From DSUN01 sp035527715 (GTDB taxonomy: Bacteria > Planctomycetota > PUPC01 > DSUN01), in the NCBI GenBank assembly GCA_035527715.1, contig DATKZY010000147.1:1-13556 (forward strand): a DNA stretch of 13,556 nucleotides, read 5' to 3'. The notes below the pieces were generated by a model. The model saw only the letters and a program-made list of their open reading frames with translations. It searched no databases and had not been told where the DNA came from. Below, in pieces: positions 1-5,686 of the stretch (position 1 is the first letter of the stretch; each line of letters starts with the position of its first letter). The position numbers were made by a program, and so were the translations under genes.

Positions 1-2
1 CG

Positions 3-563
3 ATTCTGGTGCTGAGCGTGAACCGCCGCTCCGCCGGCATTCTGGGCGTGGACCCTGCGAAGGGCGAGCTCCTGTGGTCGGCGCCCGGCGACGGCGAGGT
101 GGCCTCGCCCGCGATCGGCTCAGGGATGGTCTACTGCGACAGCGGCCGCGGCGGGGGCGGCTACTGCCTCGAGCTGGCGAAGACCGTGGGCGCGAAGGAA
201 GTGGCTCTCAAGTGGCAACTGCCGAGCGTGAACATGGAGCTCTCCTCGGCGGCCATCGCCGGCGACCTCGTGTACCGCCTGGGCGGGAACGGGTGGCTGA
301 GTTGCCTGAAGCTCGAGAACGGCGAGAAAGCCTACTCCGAGCAGCTTCAGAGCGTCCACTCGTGGGTCAGCCCCGTGGCGACGGGCGACGGCCTCATCTA
401 CTTCGCCTCGCCCGGCAAGAGCACCGTGATCCGCAGTGGGCCGACGCTCGAAGTCGTCGGCACGAGTGACCTGGGCGACACCAATCACTCGTCGGCGGCG
501 TTCTCCGACGGGATGATCTTCCTCAAAGGCCGCAAGTCCCTCTTCTGCATCGGCAAGAAGTAG
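3..563 (+). CDS. PQQ-like beta-propeller repeat protein, C-terminal part (5' end cut by window)
   Basis: The frame is open to the window edge (codons ATT CTG precede the GTG at 9), so the GTG at 9 is probably internal and about 186 C-terminal residues are visible. Repeated blade-like segments alternate short beta strands with the pattern 'A.G.VY' or 'GDG.IYF': SPAIGSGMVYC, SAAIAGDLVYRLG, SPVATGDGLIYFAS and SSAAFSDGMIFLKG. Between them is 'GVDPAKGELLWSAP', the D..G...W signature of PQQ/BamB-like propeller blades. Such propellers are usually exported and act as scaffolds or as quinoprotein enzymes. No catalytic residues can be judged from this fragment, so enzyme versus scaffold stays open. The gene ends with TAG at 561 and is followed within 5 nt by a perfect hairpin. 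The next gene also encodes a propeller-like repeat protein, but the 120-nt gap carrying two hairpins argues against tight coupling. Family call fairly sure; function unknown. Confidence 0.75.
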   Translation: MLVLSVNRRSAGILGVDPAKGELLWSAPGDGEVASPAIGSGMVYCDSGRGGGGYCLELAKTVGAKEVALKWQLPSVNMELSSAAIAGDLVYRLGGNGWLSCLKLENGEKAYSEQLQSVHSWVSPVATGDGLIYFASPGKSTVIRSGPTLEVVGTSDLGDTNHSSAAFSDGMIFLKGRKSLFCIGKK

Positions 564-568
564 TGCTC

Positions 569-600
569 CCCTCCCGAAGGTCCCAATACCTTCGGGAGGG
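569..600 (+). repeat. 32-nt palindromic element, copy 1 (hairpin)
   Basis: A perfect 13-bp stem (569-581 with 588-600, beginning CCCTCCCGAAGGT) encloses the 6-nt loop CCCAAT. It begins 5 nt after the stop of the upstream gene. No T-run follows, so it is not a textbook intrinsic terminator, though it could end or stabilise the 3' end of a transcript. Two related copies of the same length occur at 622-653 (opposite orientation) and 12078-12109. Confidence 0.85.
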
Positions 601-621
601 TATGTCCCTGGCCCCCGGTTA

Positions 622-653
622 CCCTCCCGCAGGTATTGGAACCTGCGGGAGGG
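622..653 (-). repeat. 32-nt palindromic element, copy 2 (inverted relative to copy 1)
   Basis: A perfect 13-bp stem (622-634 with 641-653) encloses the loop ATTGGA. Read on the minus strand the loop becomes TCCAAT, which aligns with CCCAAT of copy 1. Against copy 1 the stem differs at one base pair, A-T replaced by C-G on both arms. Copies 1 and 2 lie head-to-head 21 nt apart, an arrangement like the paired REP units known in enterobacteria and pseudomonads. The element sits 15 nt upstream of the AAGGAG ribosome binding site of the next gene. Confidence 0.85.
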
Positions 654-683
654 CGCTGCGCTTGAGACAAGGAGAAAGCAGAC

Positions 684-1691
684 ATGAGGATTCCTGCGTT
701 AGTTACCGCAGTTGGCGTGGCGCTGGCGGCGAGCGCTGCTCTCGCGGGCGAATGGGTCTGCATCTCGGACGGCCTGCTCGCGCAAATCGAGAAGGACGGC
801 CTGAAGGTGGCCTGGCCCGGGAAGACGACCGGCGTGGCCGTGGACCGCACGACGGGTGAGGCGTTCGTCATCGTCCCCGGCCTCGGCGTGTGGCGCACGG
901 CCGATAAGGGGGCGACCTTCGCCCGCTGCGACGGCGGGGCCGTCGGCGGCCGCTGCGAGACCGGCTACTCGCTGTGCGTGGACCCCAACGGCAAGCGAAT
1001 GGCCTGCCTGATGCTCGACGGCAAGTCGGCCATGACCCTCGACGGCGGGAAAACGTGGCTGCCCGTGAAGAACATTGGCCGCGGCCCCGACTGGGGGGCC
1101 GTGCTCTGGGCCGAGGGCGAGCCCAAGACCCTCTTCGAGCGCACCCACGAGAACCACGACATCGCCATCGTGAGCCAGGACGGCGGCAAGACGTGGAAGG
1201 ATCTGGGCAAGGACCAGGGCTTCGGCGCCGTGGGCGTCTTCAGCGACACCATTCTCGTCGCCAGCCGCGGCAAGGAGCCGAAGTGGGCCGGCATCCACCG
1301 CTCGACCGATGGCGGGGCGACCTGGGAACAGGTGAACGACGCCTCGCCCATCGGCGTGATGACGGCCTTCAAAGGCGTCGGCTACTGGCTCGCCGACAAG
1401 GGCATCCTCAAGAGCAAAGACCAGGGGAAGACCTGGGAACAGGTCGGCGAGGCGGCCGGCGCCGTCTGGGGACCCTACTTCGGCAAGGACGAGAATCACT
1501 TCGTCGTGGTGGACAAGAAGGGCTTTGAGGAGACGGCGGACGGCGGGAAGACCTGGCAGCAGATCGCCCCGCCTTCGCCGCTCAAGGAGTTCAACACTCG
1601 CGGTTGGTTCCTCAACTGCGCGTGGGACCCCCTCGGCAAGGTCTGCTACGTGGCCCGCATGGGCCAGCCGGCCTACAAGTGGGAGTACTGA
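684..1691 (+). CDS. Secreted Asp-box (BNR/sialidase-like) repeat protein
   Basis: The product is 335 aa. Start ATG 684 is supported by AAGGAG at 669-674, 9 nt upstream, and by an immediate signal peptide: a basic start MR, a hydrophobic stretch over about residues 5-20, and an A-L-A cleavage site before Gly22. Six Asp-box-like motifs follow at 71-79 (RTADKGATF), 118-125 (TLDGGKTW), 164-171 (SQDGGKTW), 207-214 (STDGGATW), 244-251 (SKDQGKTW) and 284-291 (TADGGKTW). They are spaced roughly 37-47 residues apart, matching one per propeller blade. Asp-boxes occur in sialidases, in Vps10/sortilin-type propellers and in many uncharacterised exported proteins. The Arg triad and Tyr/Glu nucleophile pair of true sialidases cannot be placed with confidence, so enzyme activity should not be assumed. 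The protein is probably periplasmic or extracellular. It converges on the membrane protein gene at 1962-3131, with a dispersed inverted repeat between them. Confidence 0.85.
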   Translation: MRIPALVTAVGVALAASAALAGEWVCISDGLLAQIEKDGLKVAWPGKTTGVAVDRTTGEAFVIVPGLGVWRTADKGATFARCDGGAVGGRCETGYSLCVDPNGKRMACLMLDGKSAMTLDGGKTWLPVKNIGRGPDWGAVLWAEGEPKTLFERTHENHDIAIVSQDGGKTWKDLGKDQGFGAVGVFSDTILVASRGKEPKWAGIHRSTDGGATWEQVNDASPIGVMTAFKGVGYWLADKGILKSKDQGKTWEQVGEAAGAVWGPYFGKDENHFVVVDKKGFEETADGGKTWQQIAPPSPLKEFNTRGWFLNCAWDPLGKVCYVARMGQPAYKWEY

Positions 1692-1747
1692 GCGACGGGG
1701 GCCTGCTTGAGGGGCGCGGGGCAGCTGCCTGCAGTGCCTCACGCTGG

Positions 1748-1763
1748 CCCGCATTCCTCACCA
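1748..1763 (+). repeat. Short dispersed motif CCCGCATTYCTCACCA, copy 1
   Basis: This 16-nt sequence matches 15 of 16 positions at 13422-13437 (C versus T at position 9). Both copies are in non-coding DNA and in the same orientation. It lies 28 nt before the larger inverted-repeat element at 1791. Two copies in one window suggest a dispersed repeat or the edge of a larger degraded element. The rest of the spacer around it (1692-1790) shows nothing else recognisable. Confidence 0.5.
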
Positions 1764-1790
1764 GTTCGCGCCGCGCGGCGCCGAGAGGCA

Positions 1791-1913
1791 GTCATTCTGA
1801 GCGTAGCGAAGAATCTCCCGAAGGAGGAAGCTGTCGCCCCGGGAGTACGCTGTGTCAACAGAGCGACCTCCCCTGAGAGATTCTTCGCTCCATTCCACTC
1901 CGCTCAGAATGAC
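1791..1913. repeat. MITE-like dispersed element with long terminal inverted repeats
   Basis: The left end begins GTCATTCTGAGCG and runs into TAGCGAAGAATCTC. The right end, read in reverse, begins GTCATTCTGAGCG and runs into GAGCGAAGAATCTC, but with about 10 extra bases (GAGTGGAATG) between the two blocks. The element spans 123 nt. Its interior (about 1818-1874) holds a small CCCGAAGGAGG segment and no ORF of its own. From memory, this terminal sequence, which translates as HSERSEES in one frame, recurs in intergenic DNA and in falsely predicted ORFs of many environmental bacterial genomes. It sits between two convergent genes and could fold as a long hairpin in either transcript, so it may double as a bidirectional transcript end. 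Confidence 0.8.
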
Positions 1914-1961
1914 CCGTGTCTGGGCGTCTGCCCCCAGCTGGTGGGGAACGCAGGGTAGTCC

Positions 1962-3131
1962 CTACTGCGGCTCCTGGATGCGCCAGTTGCGGATGAGGAG
2001 GCGGGTGTTGTAGGTCGTGAGGTCCACCTTGTTGAGGCGGCCCGGGCGCGGGGCCGTGGCCTTGAGCGCCTTGCCGTTGAAGGTGTAGCGGGTGCCGGCC
2101 TCATCCACGGTCATCGTGACCCTGTTCCACATCTTCAGCTTGATGGCGTGTGCGTAGCCGGCCAGGCTGGCGCCCGCGCGGCGGCCGGCCACGTAGTCCT
2201 CGCCGGGCTTGCTGGGGTGGGCCTGGAGGGTGATGCCGACGGCTCCCTCGATGCCGATGCTGACGCCCCAGGCATTGGCGTCGCGCTCGAGGACGCACAG
2301 GTCGCAGGCGACCTCGAGCCGCGGGAGGCCCCTGGGGATGGTGAAGCTGAGCTTGGCGGTGGCCTCGGCCGCGGTCATCATCAGGATGTCGCCGGGCAGG
2401 ACGCGCCAGCACTTGGGCGAGGCGTCCTGCACGCCCAGCGCGCGAAGGGCCTGGTCGGAGTTGGCAAGGGGCGTGGCCGAGAGAAGCGCCTCGTCGAGCG
2501 GCTCCTTGGAGTCCGGGAACGCGCGGCCGGCCCAGGGCGGGTAGACGAGGGCCACGACGAGGAGGATGACGAGGATGGGCACCATGCTCAGGGCGCCTAT
2601 CGGGATCTTCTGATACCATTTCTTCTGCGTCTCCACCTCCTGGCGGCGAGCGGCGGCGCGGCCGTGGATGCGCCGGCGTTCCTCGGTGGAAAGCTCCTTG
2701 GCCGGCTTCGCGGCCTCCTGGGGCAGCGGCTCGTAGCCCACGGGCGCGGGCGGGTCGAAGCGCTCGGGGCCGAGCCAGGCCAGGCCGCTGTCGAGCCCGT
2801 CGTAGTTCGCCGCGGGCGTCGGGGCGGGGGATTCGGACGGCTTCTCCTCCGCGGGCGGCTCCGGCTCCTCAGAGGGCTCCTCGTCGGCGGCCTGGGCCGG
2901 GGCGGCTCCGTCGGACGGTTCCTCGGCGGACTCGCTCGCGGGTTCCTGCGGCGAGGGCTCCTCGGCGGCAGGGGCGGCCGCCTCGTCCGCCGGCTCGCCG
3001 GGGACATCGTCGGCGAGGGCCTTGTCCGCCGTGGGTTCAGCGGGTGGCTGCTTCGCCTCGGGCTCGGCGGGGGAGGGGGCGGGCGTGTCCTCGGACGCGG
3101 CGTTCTCCGCCCGTTCCGGCTCGTCGCTCAT
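1962..3131 (-). CDS. Single-pass membrane protein: acidic cytoplasmic tail plus predicted jelly-roll domain
   Basis: The product is 389 aa. Residues 1-108 are low-complexity, very rich in Glu, Pro, Ala and Ser, and presumably disordered. Residues 147-171 are strongly basic (ERRRIHGRAAARRQE). One hydrophobic segment follows at about 177-199 (IPIGALSMVPILVILLVVAL), and the basic flank before it predicts the acidic tail on the cytoplasmic side. Residues about 235-389 look like a beta-sandwich of the concanavalin/DUF1080 (3-keto-disaccharide hydrolase-like) type: W at 335 in 'KMWNRVTMTVDEAGTRYTFNGK' (331-353), then a closing 'NTRLLIRNWRIQEP' (375-388), typical of the last strands of that fold. 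Catalytic function is unproven; a binding domain is equally possible. Start ATG 3131 has GGAG about 9 nt upstream. The gene lies 71 nt downstream of the URO-D family gene on the same strand, so co-transcription is possible. Domain call is from pattern recognition only. Confidence 0.75.
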   Translation of the reverse strand: MSDEPERAENAASEDTPAPSPAEPEAKQPPAEPTADKALADDVPGEPADEAAAPAAEEPSPQEPASESAEEPSDGAAPAQAADEEPSEEPEPPAEEKPSESPAPTPAANYDGLDSGLAWLGPERFDPPAPVGYEPLPQEAAKPAKELSTEERRRIHGRAAARRQEVETQKKWYQKIPIGALSMVPILVILLVVALVYPPWAGRAFPDSKEPLDEALLSATPLANSDQALRALGVQDASPKCWRVLPGDILMMTAAEATAKLSFTIPRGLPRLEVACDLCVLERDANAWGVSIGIEGAVGITLQAHPSKPGEDYVAGRRAGASLAGYAHAIKLKMWNRVTMTVDEAGTRYTFNGKALKATAPRPGRLNKVDLTTYNTRLLIRNWRIQEPQ

Positions 3132-3202
3132 GCGTCACTCCATTGCCGACACGGCGTGCGGATGGGTCTCGTGCGAACCGAGGCGGATTATAGCAATAGC
3201 TC

Positions 3203-4219
3203 CTACCGCCTGTCAACGCGGGCCTCTTCGACCATCGCCGCCATGTTGACGAGGGGCACATCGTCCTGGAGGGTGATGCCGGACTCGAGGATGTAGCCGC
3301 CGCCCGCGCCCATCGTGCGCTGGAGGCGTCGCACTTCGGCCCGCACCGCGTCGGGCGCGGCGCGCACCATCAGCTCCTGCGTGCCCAGGCCGCCGCAGAA
3401 GCTCAGGTGCCGGCCGAACTCGCGTTTCAGCTCAAGAATGTCCATCGCCTCCGGCTGGATGGGGTGGAGGATGCCGAGCCCGAGGTCCACGAGCTCGGGC
3501 ACCAGGGGCCGGATGTTGCCGCAGGAGTGCAGGAAGATGGTCTTGCCCGCGCCCTTTGCGCGGCCGAAGATGCGGGCGAGGCGGGGCCGGACGAATCGCC
3601 GCCAGGCCTCGGGGCTGATCAGCATGCCCCGCTGCGTGCCATAGTCGTCGCTCAACGCCACGCCGTCGCACGCGAAGCGCCCGAGGAGGATCTCCAGCGT
3701 CCGCAGGACGAAGTCGGCGATGCCTTCGAGCAAGGCGTGGACGAAGCGCGGCTCGAGGGCGAGCCAGAGCAACAGGTTCTCCATGCCGCACAGAAACGTC
3801 GCTCGCTCCCACAGGTCGCCGATCCAGAGGATCGTGTAGTTGTCGCCGTGCCGTTGGCACCAGGCGCCGAGGCCCTCGAAGCGACGGGGCGCGGCGGGGT
3901 CGGGGAAGACGACGCCGCGGAGGTCGGGTCTCGTGATGGGCGGGCCGATGGGCGAGCCGCGGTCAATCTCGCTCGTCGTCCACACCACGTGCCACTCGTC
4001 CCGGGCCGTCGGCCCGAACTCGTGCGGCGACGCATAGAGCGGCTTGACCGAGTTCGTGCCCCGCATGCGCAGCGGCAGGTCCAGGATATCCTCGATCTCC
4101 CCCTGCCCGTAGCGCTCGGCCAGCCTCCGCCGCGCGGGCGGCGAGAGGGACAGGTTATAGGGCACGGGCAGGCCTGCCTCGTGCCGAAGCACTCGCTGGA
4201 CCCACTCGCGATTGGTCAT
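3203..4219 (-). CDS. Uroporphyrinogen decarboxylase (URO-D) family protein
   Basis: The product is 338 aa. I chose ATG 4219 (MTNREWVQRVL) over upstream in-frame codons because the preceding 76 residues are Arg/Ser/Ala-rich with no domain character. 'REWVQRVLRHE' is the usual opening helix of URO-D family members. The Shine-Dalgarno signal is weak (GAGAG about 6 nt upstream). Typical landmarks are 'SDDYGTQRGMLISPEAWRRF' (190-209), HSCGN (231-235), 'HPIQPEAMDILELKREFG' (252-269), FCGGLGTQ (274-281) and GGGYILESGI (306-315). Such proteins include haem-pathway HemE and cobalamin-dependent methyltransferases MtaA/MtbA/CmuA, plus a large uncharacterised group common in Planctomycetota. The H-x-C pair (His231, Cys233) expected for a methyltransferase zinc site is present. 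The usual late Cys in the GC(G/I) position appears to be Ile315, so thiol-methylation chemistry is doubtful. It is unlikely to be the haem enzyme, being divergent and without haem-pathway neighbours. Confidence 0.85.
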   Translation of the reverse strand: MTNREWVQRVLRHEAGLPVPYNLSLSPPARRRLAERYGQGEIEDILDLPLRMRGTNSVKPLYASPHEFGPTARDEWHVVWTTSEIDRGSPIGPPITRPDLRGVVFPDPAAPRRFEGLGAWCQRHGDNYTILWIGDLWERATFLCGMENLLLWLALEPRFVHALLEGIADFVLRTLEILLGRFACDGVALSDDYGTQRGMLISPEAWRRFVRPRLARIFGRAKGAGKTIFLHSCGNIRPLVPELVDLGLGILHPIQPEAMDILELKREFGRHLSFCGGLGTQELMVRAAPDAVRAEVRRLQRTMGAGGGYILESGITLQDDVPLVNMAAMVEEARVDRR

Positions 4220-4295
4220 GACGCTCTCGAGTACGCAGCGTCGGCCATTCCGGCCTCTCTCTCCCGCGCCCAGGGTAGCGCGTGGGCGGCTCCCC

Positions 4296-4314
4296 GCGCA
4301 AGCGCTGCTTGCGC
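4296..4314. promoter_or_regulatory. Inverted repeat GCGCAAGC-N3-GCTTGCGC in divergent spacer
   Basis: Two perfect 8-bp arms (4296-4303 and 4307-4314) are separated by 3 nt, directly upstream of the candidate kinase promoter. A second shorter inverted repeat, CGCAAC/GTTGCG (4320-4325 and 4333-4338), lies inside the -35/-10 spacer and shares the TTGCG core. The set of TTGCG half-sites between two divergent genes could be an operator acting on one or both. No regulator is identified. Confidence 0.4.
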
Positions 4315-4316
4315 TC

Positions 4317-4344
4317 TTGCGCAACGCCGCGAGTTGCGTATGAT
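4317..4344 (+). promoter_or_regulatory. Candidate sigma70-type promoter for the Ser/Thr kinase gene
   Basis: TTGCGC (4317-4322) and TATGAT (4339-4344) are separated by 16 nt. Transcription would start near 4351 and give a leader of roughly 70 nt before ATG 4420. Two TTGCG inverted repeats overlap or flank it. The -10 is good (5 of 6), the -35 partial (4 of 6). Assignment is by sequence pattern only; sigma factor preferences in this organism are unknown. Confidence 0.35.
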
Positions 4345-4419
4345 AGGGGGCGCAGGAACGACGCCCGGGCCCCACGGGCCGGCTGTCGGAAGCCTCAGCG
4401 GATTGGAGGCCACAGGCAC

Positions 4420-5565
4420 ATGGTGAAGCTGATGGCGAAGTGCCCAAGGTGCAGCGAGCGGTTCGCGTGCGGCCCGTCGGCCGACGGGGTGGTCACATGC
4501 CCCCGGTGCGGGGCGCGGCTGCGCGTGCCCGCCGCGGCGGGGGGGGGCGCGAAGCCCGATGCCCTGCTGGGCGAAACCCTGGGACCGTACGAGATCCAGG
4601 ACCTCATCGGTCGCGGGGCGATGGGCGCCGTGTACAAGGCCCAACACCAATCGCTGGGCCGCGTGTGCGCGCTGAAGGTGCTGCCGCGGGCGTTCGCGCG
4701 CGACCCGAGCTTCGTCGAACGCTTCCGCCGCGAGGGCCGGGCCGCCGCCGCCATCAACCACGCAAACGTCATCCAGGTCTTCGACGTCGGAGAGGACAAG
4801 GGCTACAGCTTCATCGTGATGGAATACGTCGAGGGCGAGACGCTGAGCAAGCGCCTGGCCCGCGGGGGCCCGCTGCCGCCCGCCGCCGCGCTCGACCTGC
4901 TGAAGCAGACGGCGTCGGCGCTCGCCGCCGCGCAGCGGCTGGGCATCGTCCACCGCGACATCAAGCCGGGCAACATCCTGCTCGCGGCCGACGGGGCGGC
5001 CAAGGTGGCCGACTTCGGGCTGGCCAAGCGCAGTGGGGTGGACATTGACGTGACGGCCCCCGGCTCGCGCCTGGGCACGCCGCTGTACATGCCGCCCGAG
5101 GTGGCGCAGGGCCAGGCGGCCGACGCGCGCAGCGATCTCTACTCGCTCGGCGCCACGTTCTATCACGCGGTGGCCGGGCGCTCGCCCTTCGATGCCCCGA
5201 GCACGGCGGCGGTGATGATGAAAATCCTGCACGAGGAGTTGCCGCCGCTCGACACGGCGGCCCCGCACGTTCCGCCGCTCCTGCGCCACGTCATCCAGCG
5301 CCTGATGGCGAAGGACCCGGCGAAGCGGTACCAGACCGCGCAGGAGCTGCTCGACGCCCTGGAGGGCCGCGAGGCGCCGCCGCCCCAGGCCCCGAAGGCG
5401 GCGAAGCGGAGTCGGCGCCCCGCCGCGCCGCCCCTGCCCGCCTCGCCCGAGGAGCGCCGCCTGGCCCGAGCCCGTCAGCGGAGGCGCACCCTGGTCTTGA
5501 CCCTTCTGGTCGTCGTCCTGCTCGCCGCTGCCGGTGTCGCGCTCGTCCTCCTGCTCCGGCCGTGA
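4420..5565 (+). CDS. Hanks-type Ser/Thr protein kinase with N-terminal zinc ribbon and C-terminal membrane anchor
   Basis: The product is 381 aa. ATG 4420 is preceded by GGAGG at 4405-4409 (10-nt spacing), and the zinc ribbon begins immediately, so upstream in-frame starts were dismissed. Residues 8-30 carry two Cys pairs (C8-x2-C11 and C27-x2-C30, CPRC each), a small zinc ribbon often found at the front of planctomycete proteins. The kinase domain runs from about 57 to 325: glycine loop GRGAMGAV (64-71), Lys86, helix-C Glu105, catalytic HRDIKPGN (178-185) with Asp180, DFG (198-200), and PPE (225-227) in place of APE. All key residues are present, so it should be active. A basic, Pro/Ala-rich linker leads to one hydrophobic segment at about 358-379, with only two residues after it. 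The kinase is therefore tail-anchored and has no external sensor domain, unlike PknB-type kinases with PASTA or other exported domains. Substrates are unknown. The giant exported protein gene begins 121 nt downstream on the same strand. Confidence 0.95.
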   Translation: MVKLMAKCPRCSERFACGPSADGVVTCPRCGARLRVPAAAGGGAKPDALLGETLGPYEIQDLIGRGAMGAVYKAQHQSLGRVCALKVLPRAFARDPSFVERFRREGRAAAAINHANVIQVFDVGEDKGYSFIVMEYVEGETLSKRLARGGPLPPAAALDLLKQTASALAAAQRLGIVHRDIKPGNILLAADGAAKVADFGLAKRSGVDIDVTAPGSRLGTPLYMPPEVAQGQAADARSDLYSLGATFYHAVAGRSPFDAPSTAAVMMKILHEELPPLDTAAPHVPPLLRHVIQRLMAKDPAKRYQTAQELLDALEGREAPPPQAPKAAKRSRRPAAPPLPASPEERRLARARQRRRTLVLTLLVVVLLAAAGVALVLLLRP

Positions 5566-5686
5566 GGGAACTGCCGGCGGCCATTTCGCGTCTAAGTACA
5601 TACGGGTAAGTCTCCGTTGACCCGCCCGGCCGATTCGGCTGGTCCAGCAGCGGCGGTGTCGCCGCACACTCTTGGAGGCACTGATC

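Noticed and set aside
569..653. CRISPR or riboswitch interpretation of the paired hairpins
   Set aside because: There are only two units, in opposite orientation, each a self-contained palindrome; there is no direct-repeat/spacer pattern and no conserved aptamer core.
1604..1958. Two small frames across the spacer encoding an HSERSEES-like or similar peptide
   Set aside because: They are translations through the inverted-repeat element at 1791-1913 and overlap the end of the Asp-box gene; no ribosome binding site supports them.
2148..3296. 382-codon open frame on the plus strand opposite the acidic membrane protein
   Set aside because: Its Gly/Arg/Leu-rich composition mirrors the Pro/Glu/Ala tail on the other strand. 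The minus-strand gene has a membrane segment and a folded domain.
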